From positions 1,803,181-1,867,180 of the forward strand of contig CAVSSP010000001.1 of NCBI GenBank assembly GCA_963730685.1: a stretch of 64,000 bases of DNA, given 5' to 3'. How positions within the stretch are numbered: the stretch's first letter is position 1; each line of letters begins with the position of its first letter. Below the pieces are notes generated by a model. It was not told where the DNA came from and did no database searches. It saw only the letters and a list, made by a program, of their open reading frames with translations. Positions 17,962 through 27,710 of the stretch are shown in pieces. Both the position numbers and the translations under genes were made by a program. Origin of the DNA: Bog-756 sp963730685 (GTDB taxonomy: Bacteria > Actinomycetota > Acidimicrobiia > Acidimicrobiales > RAAP-2).

Positions 17962-18756
17962 TCAGTGAGTGGTGGCGATGCCCCCGTCGACCGGGATGAT
18001 CGCTCCTGTGACGTAGGCGCCCGCCCGCGAGGCCAGGTAGATGGCGACTCCGGCCATGTCGTCGGGCCTACCGATGCGTTTGAGGGGCGCGGCGTCGGCG
18101 ATGGCGTCCCCGAAGGCCTCGAGCGTGGCGGCCATCATCTTGGACTCGAACGGACCGGGCGCCACCGCGTTGACCGTGATGGTCGGAGCCAGACGCTTGG
18201 CCAGATGCCGGGTCAGCTGGTGCACCGCCGCCTTCGATGCCGAGTAGGAGTAGGACTCGAGGACCGGGACCTGGATCCCGTCGATCGAGCCGATATTGAT
18301 CACCCGGGAGGGCTCGTCCGGGCCGGCGGCCGCCTCGAGCAGGGGCAGGAAGAACTTGGTGGTGTGGAAGATGCCCTGCACGTTCAGGTTGAGGACCCGG
18401 TCCCACGACGCGGTGTCGTGCTCGGAGAGCGGGGCGCCCCAGGTGGCGCCGGCGTTGTTGACCAACACGTCGACACGGGGGCGGGCGGAGGCCACGGCAT
18501 CGGCCAGACCCCGGGCGCCGTCTTCGGTGGACAGGTCGGCGACGATCCCGGTGCAGGAGCCGTAGCGCGACAGATCGGCCACCGCCGCCGCCACCGCCTC
18601 CTCCTTGCGGGAGGCCACGATGACATCCGCCCCGGCCGCCACGAACCCGCCGGCGATCATGGCCCCGATGCCACGGGTACCGCCGGTCACGACGACCGCC
18701 TTGCCCTCCACCGAGAACAGTGCCGAAGGGGAGGTGGGTGCGTTCAGCTCGCTCAT
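17962..18756 (-). CDS. SDR family oxidoreductase
   Basis: This 264-residue classical SDR has VVVTGGTRGIGAMIAGGFVA, NNAG in VLVNNAGATWG, INIGSIDGIQV (Ser), and the YSASKAAVHQ Tyr/Lys pair. The C-terminal PVDGGI is typical of the FabG-like group. VIVASRKEEA carries an Arg after strand 2, favouring NADPH. The ATG at 18756 is chosen over more distal ones because the first domain follows closely. It is followed on the same strand (upstream in sequence order) by the NAD(P)-binding gene at 18800-19465, which is only 43 bp away and probably co-transcribed. Confidence 0.9.
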   Translation of the reverse strand: MSELNAPTSPSALFSVEGKAVVVTGGTRGIGAMIAGGFVAAGADVIVASRKEEAVAAAVADLSRYGSCTGIVADLSTEDGARGLADAVASARPRVDVLVNNAGATWGAPLSEHDTASWDRVLNLNVQGIFHTTKFFLPLLEAAAGPDEPSRVINIGSIDGIQVPVLESYSYSASKAAVHQLTRHLAKRLAPTITVNAVAPGPFESKMMAATLEAFGDAIADAAPLKRIGRPDDMAGVAIYLASRAGAYVTGAIIPVDGGIATTH

Positions 18757-18799
18757 ACCGGCCGACGGTAGTGCAACGCCCAGGCCGGCGAGGGCCGGT

Positions 18800-19465
18800 T
18801 CAGTCGGCCAGCGTGATCCGCTCGCGGAGGTGGGCACCCTGTTCGATGCAGTCCACGACGCCGTCGGCGTAGTCGCCGTAACTGATGCTGCTCACCCCGT
18901 TCTCGTCGAACAGCATCTGGCTGTGGCCCACCTGGTAGTCACCGACGTGCCGCCCCGGTCCGATCTCCGCCGCCGGGGAGACGTAGGTCCACGCCAGGTC
19001 GTCCACCGTCCGGTAGACCTCGAGCGCTTGGCGTTGAGCCAGGGCGTTGGGCTTGTAGGCCTCGTTGAATCCGGGGGAGTCCACCGCCTGCACCCCGGGA
19101 GCCACCTCGAGACTGCCCGCTCCCCCGACGACCACCAACCGTTCGACGCCCGCCAGGCGAAGCCCGCTCACGAGGGCGTGGGCCGCCGCCACGAAGGGTG
19201 GGACCTCGTCCGAACCGAATCGGGGCCCGATGGCCGAGACCACCGCGTCCTTCCCCTGGGCCACCTCGGCGACACGTCGGGGGTCGGTCACGTCGCCGGC
19301 CAGGAGATCGACTCCGGCCGGTAGCCCGATGGTGTCCGTGCCCGAACGGGTGACACCCGTGACCCGGTGACCCCGGGCCACCAGCTCAGCCACGATGGCG
19401 GCACCGATGTTTCCGGTGGCGCCGAAGACGGCGACGTGCAGGACAGGGATCTCCGTGTCGGTCAT
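18800..19465 (-). CDS. NAD(P)-binding atypical SDR (NmrA-like)
   Basis: This 221-residue atypical SDR opens with HVAVFGATGNIGAAIVAELV, matching the GxxGxxG glycine motif of NAD(P)H-binding and BVR-B-like proteins. It lacks the classical YxxxK pair, so it may be a reductase of unknown substrate or a redox sensor. LVVVGGAGSLEVAPG and TYVSPAAEIGPG are typical of this family. It is divergent from the acyl-CoA dehydrogenase and just upstream of the SDR gene on the same strand. Confidence 0.85.
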   Translation of the reverse strand: MTDTEIPVLHVAVFGATGNIGAAIVAELVARGHRVTGVTRSGTDTIGLPAGVDLLAGDVTDPRRVAEVAQGKDAVVSAIGPRFGSDEVPPFVAAAHALVSGLRLAGVERLVVVGGAGSLEVAPGVQAVDSPGFNEAYKPNALAQRQALEVYRTVDDLAWTYVSPAAEIGPGRHVGDYQVGHSQMLFDENGVSSISYGDYADGVVDCIEQGAHLRERITLAD

Positions 19466-19557
19466 CCCCGCAGGCTACGGGAGGACATCGCCGTGTCGAC
19501 CGTCTGCTCGCGTGGGTGCCGTGGTTGTTATCGTGAGGCGGACCACAGGGGGGTCCC

Positions 19558-20715
19558 ATGCATCTCGCACTCACCGACGACCAGGAACAGCTCCGCGCCG
19601 AGCTCCGCACCTACTTCGCCCGGCTGGCCCGGGATGCCGAGGACGGAGGTGACGGTGAGTCCTCCTATACCCGTGCCATCCGCCAGATGGGGGAGGACGG
19701 GTGGCTCGGGTTGGGCTGGCCGGTCGAGTACGGCGGCAAGGGTCGGGGTCCCATCGACCAGATGATCTTCGTGGAGGAGTCCCACTGGGCCGGGGTCCCC
19801 TTGCCGCTGTTGACCTTGAACAGCGTGGGACCCACCCTGATGACGCTGGGGACCGCCGAGCAGCGCCGGCGCTTCCTGCCCGGGATCCTCCAGGGCAGGA
19901 TCCATTTCTCCATCGGGTATACCGAAGCGGCGGCCGGTACCGACCTCGCCTCCCTCCAGACCAGGGCGGTGCGCGACGGGGACGAGTACGTCATCACCGG
20001 CAAGAAGCTCTACACCAGTGCCATCCAGTATGCCGACTACGTGTGGCTGGCGGCCCTGACGGATCCGGAGGCGCCGAAGCACAAGGGGCTGTCGGTGTTC
20101 ATCGTGCCGACCGATGCCCCCGGGTTCCACTGGACACCGCTGCGCACCGTCGCCGGTGAGTTCACCAGCTCCACCTTCTACGACGGGGTACGGGTGCCGG
20201 CCGCCAACCTGGTGGGTGAGGAGAACCAGGGGTGGAGGCTGATCACCAACCAACTCAACCACGAGCGGGTGGCCATCTGCCCGGTGTCGGGGATCCTCCG
20301 CAGCATCAGCGAGGTCGAGGCGTGGGCCCGCCTCGAGAAGTCGGGCGACGGTCGCCGGGTCATCGACCACGAGTGGGTGCAGATCCATCTGGCCCGGCTG
20401 ACGGCCAGGGCAGAGTTCCTCAAACTGTTGAACTGGAAGGTGGCGTGGGCGGCCGACAAGGGTCTCAACCCGGCCGACGCCTCGGCCACCAAGGTGTTCG
20501 GCACGGAGTTCGCGCTGGAGGCCTATCGCCTACTGCTCGAGATCGTGGGCCAGGCCGGATACCTGGTGGAGGGCTCCCCCGGGGCGGTGCTCCGAGGACG
20601 GCTCGAGCACAGTGCCCGCAGCCAGACCATCTTCACCTTCGGGGGAGGCACCAACGAGGTCCAGCGCGACATCATCGCCATGGTCGGTCTCGGCATGCCA
20701 CGCGCTCCACGCTGA
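19558..20715 (+). CDS. Acyl-CoA dehydrogenase (FadE type)
   Basis: This 385-residue flavoenzyme should introduce an alpha-beta double bond into an acyl-CoA, passing electrons to ETF. Domain order is normal: the N-terminal helical domain (LTDDQEQLRAELRTYFA), the middle beta domain with YTEAAAGTDLASLQTRAV, and the C-terminal helices ending FTFGGGTNEVQRDIIAMVGL. The TEAAAGTD variant resembles actinobacterial FadE proteins of steroid side-chain degradation, many of which work as heteromers. No second fadE is adjacent, so this is open. The ATG follows ACAGGGGGG. Confidence 0.9.
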   Translation: MHLALTDDQEQLRAELRTYFARLARDAEDGGDGESSYTRAIRQMGEDGWLGLGWPVEYGGKGRGPIDQMIFVEESHWAGVPLPLLTLNSVGPTLMTLGTAEQRRRFLPGILQGRIHFSIGYTEAAAGTDLASLQTRAVRDGDEYVITGKKLYTSAIQYADYVWLAALTDPEAPKHKGLSVFIVPTDAPGFHWTPLRTVAGEFTSSTFYDGVRVPAANLVGEENQGWRLITNQLNHERVAICPVSGILRSISEVEAWARLEKSGDGRRVIDHEWVQIHLARLTARAEFLKLLNWKVAWAADKGLNPADASATKVFGTEFALEAYRLLLEIVGQAGYLVEGSPGAVLRGRLEHSARSQTIFTFGGGTNEVQRDIIAMVGLGMPRAPR

Positions 20716-20868
20716 GGCCGCCGGACCCGACAGCGGGCCGGACCCCGACAGGGATGGCGACGGGGGAAGGCCGCGCCCCGGGGGCCCACAGCGCCGCCTC
20801 CGAGGTGACGGCCCCCTAATGTGGTCCCGCGGGCTGCAGCGCCTGCTGAGCCAAGGAGGGCGAACGCA

Positions 20869-21111
20869 GTGGACGATCAGGAGATCATCTCGGAGATCGG
20901 TCGGTTGGCCGACGAGGAGAGGCAGCTCGAGGAGCGGCATGTCGGTGAGGGGCTCTCGCCGGCCGAGGAGGAACGGTTGAAGACGATCGAAGTGACGCTC
21001 GACCGGCTGTGGGACCTCCTCCGTCAGCGCCGGGCCCTGCGCCGGGCCGGCCGCGATCCCGACGAGGCGGCCGAGCGCACCGAGGGCACCGTCGAGGAGT
21101 ACTGGCAGTAG
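20869..21111 (+). CDS. DUF2630 family small protein
   Basis: This 80-residue, highly charged helical protein starts MDDQEIISEIGRLADEERQL and continues LDRLWDLLRQRRALRRAG, as in the actinobacterial DUF2630 family of unknown function. The GTG at 20869 is fixed by AAGGAGGG eight bases upstream; the open frame before it is not conserved. It is probably a soluble coiled helical hairpin. Confidence 0.85.
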   Translation: MDDQEIISEIGRLADEERQLEERHVGEGLSPAEEERLKTIEVTLDRLWDLLRQRRALRRAGRDPDEAAERTEGTVEEYWQ

Positions 21112-21159
21112 GGCGAGCACCCGGCGGTATCAGGGCCCGGCGGCGTCAGCCCGGCGGCG

Positions 21160-22810
21160 TCAGCGCGGCGTGATGGTCGCCGCCACCGGCAACGACACCT
21201 CCACCGAGCTGAAGTGGATCGCACCCCCCATGCGGGGCTGGGCGTAGGCCACGGTGGTGGCCACCAGCTGCAGGTCCACGACGGCGTGACGCGCTCCAGT
21301 GAAGGCCACCATCTCGAGCGGCACCGACAGCGTGTGGACGTGGCCGTCGAGGGTGACGTCGATCGGTGTGATCTGGTTGCCGAGTACCAGGCCGGTGGTC
21401 GGATCGACCAGCTGGGCGAAGACCCGCGTCGGTCGGGTGCCGGAGCCGTCGGTGCCCCGGTAGGTGGCGGTCAGCCGGGGCGCCCCCACCACGACGCCGG
21501 ACCGGCTCCCGAACGGGATCTTGACGGTGACGGCCGTAGCGGCCCGCGCCGGGGTGATGGGGGCCACCAGACCGGCCAGCTCCTGGGTGCTCCCCGTGGT
21601 CTGGGCCGGGCCGGACCCGCCCTCGGGGGACAGGCCCAGGGTGCCGGAGCCGGCACCACGGACCGGGGTGCCGTCCGGTACCGGATAGCGGGGCGACGAG
21701 TACTCGGTGCCGTTCTGGTCGACGAACCGGAAGCCCGGGCCGGTCTCCACCGACCGGTCACGCTTCACGTAACGGTTCAGCCAGGCGATGCTGGCCTGCA
21801 GCGGTAGCTGCTGGTTCCCTCCCGGGGTCAGGCAGACGCCGTGGCCACCGCAGAACCAGAGCATCGAGGTGGGGACGCCGTTCTTCTTCAAGATGTCGTA
21901 GTTCTCCACGCCCTCCTGCAGGGTGAACAGGGTGTCGACGGTCCCCTGGACGATCAGGGTGGGGACGTGGATGTGACCGACCAGGCGCCCCCGGGCCCCG
22001 CTCGGCGAACCACTGCTGCTCCGCCGGGGTGATGACACCGTCGGTGTTGCCGGCCGTCCTGGCCTGGGTCACCTCGGGATCGACGTGGTCGGCGGCGCTC
22101 AGTGAGGACAGGATGTCCGACCAGCCGATCTTGACGGTGTCGGCCTTGTCGAGGCTGGTCACCAGCGAGTGCCAGGCGATGGTGGGCACGATGGCGTCCA
22201 CCCGGCAGTCGGTGGCTGCCGTCACCAGCTGGATCCCGCCGCCGTAGGACCCCCCCACCATGCCCATCCGGGGATCGCCGGGCCGGTCCAACTGGACACC
22301 GGGCCGGGACGCCACCCAGCTGATCAGGGCGCTGACGTCGCGTGCCTCGTACTGGGGGCTGTCGACCTCGGCGACGCCACCGGACCGGCCGAAGCCCCGG
22401 GGGTCCCAGGTGAGAACGTTGTAACCGGCGTCACGGAGGTCCTTGATGGGCACGTCGCCCAGGACACCCGATCCCTGCGTGTCGGTGTCCCCGGGCAGGC
22501 TCCAGCCCGGACCCATCAGCACGGTCGGTGCCACCTGGCCGGCGCCCACGTCGACCGGGAACCAGTGCACCCGGATGGAGGTGCCGTCGAAGGACGTGAC
22601 GTCCCAGTCGCTCGGGACCCCGGGGACGGGGGTCGATGCCGGGACCGTGGTGGTGGGTGGACGGCAGGTGTCGCCGGCCGAGGAGGCACCGGTGGAGGCA
22701 CCGGCGACGGCAGAGGGTCCCAGGGGGACCGACCACCCCCAGGCCAGTAAGGCCACCGCGCCGATCAGCGCCACGGTGGCCCGTCGAAGTACGAACTCGG
22801 TTCTGGTCAC
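21160..22810 (-). CDS. CocE/X-Pro dipeptidyl-peptidase-like secreted hydrolase (one frameshift)
   Basis: This is an exported alpha/beta hydrolase of the CocE/PepX group. The N-terminus (VALIGAVALLAWGWSVPLG) is a signal peptide; FDGTSIRVHWFP and TWDPRGFGRSGG are family motifs, and MGMVGGSYGGGIQLV carries the nucleophile Ser. The reading frame breaks near 21988-22002, inside a run of C and G. It resumes in another frame with HIHVPTLIVQGTVDTLF and CGGHGVC (catalytic His), then a jelly-roll-like C-terminal domain ending at 21160. Both halves are well conserved in character, so a one-base consensus error is more likely than a dead gene. The GTG at 22810 gives the signal peptide its normal position. 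Confidence 0.78.
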
Positions 22811-22930
22811 CGGTGAAGTGTCGCATCCGGTGGCCGGGTGTGCATCGCACCGGACCGGTCCGACCGGAACCACCTGGGCCGGTGCCGCCTGATTTGTCGA
22901 CTCCACCCGTCAGGCACTACACCCTGGACG

Positions 22931-24431
22931 ATGGGCAGTGGGCCGGGTAGGCCGGTGCGGGAGGAGACGGGTCGCCGGCGGTGGTGGGCTCTGGTGGTGG
23001 TGTGCCTGGGCATGTTCATGAACGCGCTGGACTCGTCGATCGTCAACGTCGCCCTGCCCGACATCCAGCGGGACCTCCACTTCAGCCAGTCGAGCCTGAT
23101 CTGGGTGGTCGACGCCTTCTTGATCACCTTCGGGAGCTTCCTGCTCATGGCCGGCCGGCTCGGCGACCTGGTGGGCCGCAAGCGTGTCTTCCTCGGGGGG
23201 ATCGTGCTGTTCACGGTGGCCTCGGTGGTGTGCGGGTCGGCGACGGACCAGGCCGTGCTCATCGCCGGGCGGTTCGCCCAGGGCGCCGGCGGCGCCCTGT
23301 CGTCGTCGGTCATCATCGCCATCATCGTCACCGAGTTCCCCGAGCCAGGCGAACGGTCCCGGGCCATGAGCGCCTACGTCTTCGTGGCGGTCTCCGGGGC
23401 GGCCCTCGGGCTGCTGGTCGGGGGCGTGCTCACCCAGGCGCTCAGCTGGCACTGGATCTTCTTCATCAACGTGCCCATCGGCGTGACCACCCTCTTCCTC
23501 GGCCGGCCGCCTCATCGACGAGAACGAGGGCCTCGGCATCCGCAACGGGGTGGACGTCACCGGCTCGGTCCTGGTCACCGTGGCGCTGATGCTCGGCATC
23601 TACGCCATCATCCAGGCCACCGAGTACGGGTGGGTGTCGGCCCACACCCTCGGCTTCGGCGGGGCGGCCCTGGCCATGCTGCTGTCGGCTTCTTCGTCTT
23701 GGAGTCCCGCCTCGCCAACCCCATCATGCCCCTGCGGATCTTCGGCACGTCGACCTTGGTCAACTCGAGCATCGTCCGCGGGTTTCTGGCTTCGGGAGCC
23801 TTCACCACGTTCTTCCTCGGCGCCCTCTACTTCGAGCACGTGCTCGGGTACAGCCCGATCCGGACCGGACTGGCGTTCCTGCCCATCTCGGTGATGATGG
23901 GCGCTCTCTCGGCGGGGATCACCGCACGGCTGGTCGGCCGGTTCGGGAACAAGCGGGTCCTCGTGCCGGGGATGATCGCCGCCACCGCCGGCCTGCTGCT
24001 CTTGACCAGGGTCGGACCCGGTACCGACTACTTCACCTCGGTGTTCCCGGCCTTCTTGCTCATCGGGCTCGGCGCCGGCGCCGCCTTCATGCCCCTGCTG
24101 TCGATCGCCATGGCCGATGTGCCGAGTGCCGATGCCGGCCTCGGGTCAGGGGTGGTCAACGTGTCGATGCAGATGGCCTCGGCCGTGGGCCTGGCCGTCC
24201 TCGGGACCATCGCCACCGACCACTCCCGGTCGCTGGAGGCGGCCGGCCAGCCGGTGCCCGAGGCGCTGAGCGGCGGCTACCAGCTCTCGTTCCTGATCGC
24301 CGCGCTCCTGCGTCGGTGTCGGCGCCGTGGTGGCCGTGGTGCTGTTGAAGGGGACACCACCCGAGGGGCTCGACCGCACCGCACTCCGTGACATCGAGGT
24401 GATGAACGCCGGCGAACCGATGGCCACCTGA
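22931..24431 (+). CDS. MFS exporter, DHA2 family (three frameshifts)
   Basis: This is a 14-helix DHA2 drug exporter. MNALDSSIVNVALPDIQRDL is the first helix and GRLGDLVGRKRVFLGGIV is motif A. A long open frame runs to 24391, but its stretch from about 23505 to 23690 is arginine/histidine-rich nonsense. The +1 frame there gives proper helices (VTVALMLGIYAIIQATEYGW). The original frame resumes at FFVLESRLANPIMPLRIFG. A third shift near 24310 restores VGAVVAVVLLKGTPPEGLDR, ending at 24431. Three indels in one otherwise normal exporter point to consensus error. It is divergent from the CocE-like hydrolase. Confidence 0.78.
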
Positions 24432-24492
24432 CCGGTCCGGTCCGGCCGCCTCCGGCGCGAGCCGCCCGCCTCCGGCCGGGTGCGCCAGCCGG

Positions 24493-26199
24493 TCAGTACA
24501 GTCCGACCACGTCGCCGTGCTCGTCGAGGTCGATCTCCTCGGCGGCCGGGTGCCTGCTCAGGCCGGGCATGGTGCGCATGTCACCGCAGATGGCGTAGAT
24601 GAACCCGGCGCCGGCCGACGCCCGGACCTCGCGTACGGGGAGCCGCCACCCCGTGGGCGCTCCCTTGAGGCTCGGATCCGAGGAGATGGACAGGTGGGTC
24701 TTGGCGATGCAGATCGGAAGGTCCCCGAGCCCGTTGGCCTCGAACAGCTCGAGCCGCTTCGACGCGGCGGGGGAGAAGTCCGCACCGTCGGCGCCGTAGA
24801 CGTCGGTGGCGATGGTCTCGATCTTCTGACGCAGCGGGGCCTCCAGCGGGTAGAGGAACCGGAAACGGCTCGGCTCCTCCGCCGCCTCCACCACCGCCCG
24901 GGCCAGCTCGGTGGCACCCGCCCCACCGTCGGCGAAGTGGGTGGTCACCGCGGAACGCACGCCCATCGAGGCGGCGATCCCGTGGATGGCCTCGTACTCC
25001 GACTCGAAGTCCCCGGGAAAGGCATTGATGGCGACGACCGGGGTCACTCCGTGGACCAGCACGTTCTCGAGCTGCTTGCGCAGGTTGACCCCGCCGGCCC
25101 GTACCTCGTCGGGGTTCTCCTCCAACAGCGCGGGCGGGAGCGGGCGCCCGGCCACGATGCGGTGGATGCCGGAGTGGGACTTGAGCGCCCGCACCGTCGT
25201 CACCACCACGGCGGCGTCGGGGACGAGGCCCGACTCGCGGCACTTGATGTTGAAGAACCGCTCGGCCCCCATGTCGGCGCCGAACCCCGCCTCGGTCACC
25301 AGGTAGTCGCCGGTGTGGATGCCGATCAGATCGGCGATGATCGAGGAGTTGCCATGGGCGATGTTGCCGAACGGGCCGGCGTGCACCAGGACCGGCGTGT
25401 TCTCCAGGGTCTGGAGCAGGTTCGGCTTGATGGCGTCCCGCATGATCACGGCCATGGCGCCGGCAGCACGGAGTTGCTCGGCCGTCACCGGTGTCCGGTC
25501 ACCGTCGAACCCCACCACGATCTTCCCCAACCGCCGGCGCATGTCCGGCAACGACGTGGACAGCGCCAGGATGGCCATTACCTCGGAGGCGGCCGTGATG
25601 TCGAAACCCCCCTGTCGGGGGATCCCGTCCTCGCCGGATCCGAGCCCGACGACGATGTTCCGCAGGGCGCGGTCGTTCACGTCCAGCACCCGGCGCCAGG
25701 TGATGGATGCAGCATCGATGTCGAGCTCATTGCCCTGGTAGAGGTGGTTGTCGAGCATGGCCGACAGCGTGTTGTGTGCGGCGGTGACGGCGTGCATGTC
25801 GCCGGTGAGGTGGAGGTTCAGCGATTCGAACGGAGCGGCCTGGCTGTAGCCGCCTCCTGCGGCCCCTCCCTTGATGCCGAAGGTGGGGCCCATGGACGCC
25901 TGGCGGATGGCTGCCGTCGCCCGTCTGCCGATGGTGGCCATGCCCTGGGCCAGGCCGATGGTGGTGGTGGTCTTGCCCTCTCCGAGGGGCGTCGGGGTCA
26001 CGGCGGTCACCACGACGTACTTGGCCCGGGGGCGGTCGGCCAGGGCCGCGATGGCGTCCAGCTTGACCTTGGCCACGAACTCCCCGTACGGCTCGAGCAG
26101 CGTGCCCGAGATCCCCATCTCCTCGGCGATGAGCGTGACCGGCTTGAGCACGGCCTTGCGGGCGATGTCCAGCGCGGTCAGCGGTTGGTGCCCACTCAT
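24493..26199 (-). CDS. fhs: Formate--tetrahydrofolate ligase
   Basis: This 568-residue enzyme makes 10-formyl-THF from formate, THF and ATP in one-carbon metabolism. The ATP loop TPTPLGEGKTTTTIGLAQGM at about residue 70 is diagnostic, followed by ASMGPTFGIKGGAAGGGYSQ and EAGFGADMGAERFFNIKCR. Length is normal for the family. The ATG at 26199 begins MSGHQPLTALDIA; the open upstream frame has no homology-like character. No folD or purine gene is beside it. It is divergent from the winged-helix gene. Confidence 0.96.
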   Translation of the reverse strand: MSGHQPLTALDIARKAVLKPVTLIAEEMGISGTLLEPYGEFVAKVKLDAIAALADRPRAKYVVVTAVTPTPLGEGKTTTTIGLAQGMATIGRRATAAIRQASMGPTFGIKGGAAGGGYSQAAPFESLNLHLTGDMHAVTAAHNTLSAMLDNHLYQGNELDIDAASITWRRVLDVNDRALRNIVVGLGSGEDGIPRQGGFDITAASEVMAILALSTSLPDMRRRLGKIVVGFDGDRTPVTAEQLRAAGAMAVIMRDAIKPNLLQTLENTPVLVHAGPFGNIAHGNSSIIADLIGIHTGDYLVTEAGFGADMGAERFFNIKCRESGLVPDAAVVVTTVRALKSHSGIHRIVAGRPLPPALLEENPDEVRAGGVNLRKQLENVLVHGVTPVVAINAFPGDFESEYEAIHGIAASMGVRSAVTTHFADGGAGATELARAVVEAAEEPSRFRFLYPLEAPLRQKIETIATDVYGADGADFSPAASKRLELFEANGLGDLPICIAKTHLSISSDPSLKGAPTGWRLPVREVRASAGAGFIYAICGDMRTMPGLSRHPAAEEIDLDEHGDVVGLY

Positions 26200-26381
26200 C
26201 GTCGGTGCCGTCTCGTGGTGCGCATGCAGACCCCTGGTTGCTGGATGCCCGGCTGAGGGCGCGGACCGAAGCTGGCATCTTAGGTCCGGCCACGGCGCCC
26301 GACACCGTCCCACCGGCGCCGCGGTCCCCGCAGCCCCCCGGAGCGGCGGCGCGTTGCCACCCCGGCGGGGCCTGTTCCATC

Positions 26382-27506
26382 ATGGCGGGGATGCCCGGAC
26401 TGCTCCCGCTTCCCACACTGCTCTCCTCGGCACTGGTGGCGTTCACCGTCGAGTTCGACAATGAGTTCGAGCACCGCATGCCCCATGGGACCACCAATAG
26501 GCGCGCACCGGCGCCCGGCGCCCCGTGGCTGACGTCCCAGGTGATGTGGGCGAACGTCATGCGGCACGTCGACGATCGGGGGACGAGCCTCGAGCAGCTG
26601 CACGCCCGGGCCCGGACGGACCGGGACTCGTTGGCCGGGCTGTTGCGGTGGGGGTACCTCCAGGTCGTCCCTCCCGCAGCCGGCACCGGTGCCGCGGCTT
26701 CGTCTCCCGACAGGATGGTCCGGCCCCGACCCGGGGGCCGCCTGGCCAAGGAGGTGTGGGAGCCGCTCGCCGGGGTCATCGAGTCCCGGTGGCGCCGGCG
26801 GTTCGGCATCGACGAGGTGAAGGCGCTCCGCCGGGCGTTGGGTGGGGTGGCGGCCCACATCCCCTTCGACCTGCCCGACTACCTGCCCGTCGTGTATCCC
26901 ACCCAGAACGGGAAGGCGGAGGTCCCCCCGGTGCGTGGCGTCTCGCCGGCCGGGGCCCGGGCCGCTCGCGAGCCCCGTGGTGATCTGTCCATGTTGCTGT
27001 CCCACGTGCTGTTGGGCTTCACCATCGATTTCGAGCGTCGGTCGAGGATCTCGCTGCCGATCAGTGCCAACACGCTCCGGGTGTTGGACGCCGACGGGGT
27101 GCGCACCCGGGATCTCCCCGCCCTCACCGGTGTCTCCAAGGAGGCCAACGCCATGTGCGTGGGGTTCCTGGTCCGCCACGGATGCGCCGCCGTCGTGCCC
27201 GAGCCGGGCGCCTCGAGGGGGAAGGTGGTGCGGCTGACGCCCAAGGGCGTCAAGGCCCAGGACAAGTACGGGCGGATCCTCGTCGACACCGAGGCGGAGT
27301 GGGAGCAGCGCTTCGCCGGGCCGATCGGTGCCGTCCGCTCATCCCTCGAACGGGTGGTCGGGGACGAGCCCCGTCCGGGCCGGTCCCGCCTCTTCGAGGG
27401 GCTCGAGCCCTACCCGGACGGTTGGCGGGCGGCGGTCCGTGCACCCCAGACGTTGCCCCACTACCCCATGGTGCTGCACCGCGGTGGCTATCCGGACGGG
27501 AGCTGA
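26382..27506 (+). CDS. Duplicated winged-helix (MarR-like) protein
   Basis: This protein of about 374 residues has two related halves. The first begins LLSSALVAFTVEFDNEFEHR and the second LLSHVLLGFTIDFERRSRIS. Each is followed by a winged-helix-like region; the second reads DLPALTGVSKEANAMCVGFL and then GKVVRLTPKGVKAQDKYGRI, the typical wing and following helix of MarR-type regulators. It is probably a transcription factor carrying two DNA-binding-like units in one chain. The first half is more degenerate. The ATG at 26382 or at 26391 may be the start. Its target is unknown; fhs is the divergent neighbour. Confidence 0.65.
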   Translation: MAGMPGLLPLPTLLSSALVAFTVEFDNEFEHRMPHGTTNRRAPAPGAPWLTSQVMWANVMRHVDDRGTSLEQLHARARTDRDSLAGLLRWGYLQVVPPAAGTGAAASSPDRMVRPRPGGRLAKEVWEPLAGVIESRWRRRFGIDEVKALRRALGGVAAHIPFDLPDYLPVVYPTQNGKAEVPPVRGVSPAGARAAREPRGDLSMLLSHVLLGFTIDFERRSRISLPISANTLRVLDADGVRTRDLPALTGVSKEANAMCVGFLVRHGCAAVVPEPGASRGKVVRLTPKGVKAQDKYGRILVDTEAEWEQRFAGPIGAVRSSLERVVGDEPRPGRSRLFEGLEPYPDGWRAAVRAPQTLPHYPMVLHRGGYPDGS

Positions 27507-27509
27507 CCC

Positions 27510-27641
27510 CTACCCGGACGGCGGCGGCCGGGTGCCGGCGTCGGTGTCGACCGGCGCCGGGGGGCTTCCGGGGACGTCGGGCTCCAGCGGCTGGGGCTCC
27601 GGGTCGATCGGGGTGGGCTCGGATGGTCCGGGAACGGTCAT
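27510..27641 (-). CDS. Possible small proline-rich protein
   Basis: A 43-residue frame starts MTVPGPSEPTPIDPEPQPLE and is almost entirely Pro, Glu, Asp and Gly. It fills the gap between the winged-helix gene and the reductase fusion. Proline-rich mini-proteins of this kind occur in actinobacteria, but high-GC sequence also yields such frames by chance. Only a weak AGGA lies upstream. Treat as tentative. Confidence 0.3.
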   Translation of the reverse strand: MTVPGPSEPTPIDPEPQPLEPDVPGSPPAPVDTDAGTRPPPSG

Positions 27642-27710
27642 GGCCAGCGTCCTACCCCGGTGCCGGCACGGGAAACGCCCGGACCCGGGTCGACCGGCTC
27701 CCGTCGTCGG

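Noticed and set aside
23505..23690. Programmed ribosomal frameshifting in the DHA2 gene
   Set aside because: Two opposite shifts 185 bp apart with no slippery site and stem are better explained by indel errors.
24517..26256. 579-codon + frame opposite fhs
   Set aside because: Shadow; fhs is unmistakable on the minus strand.
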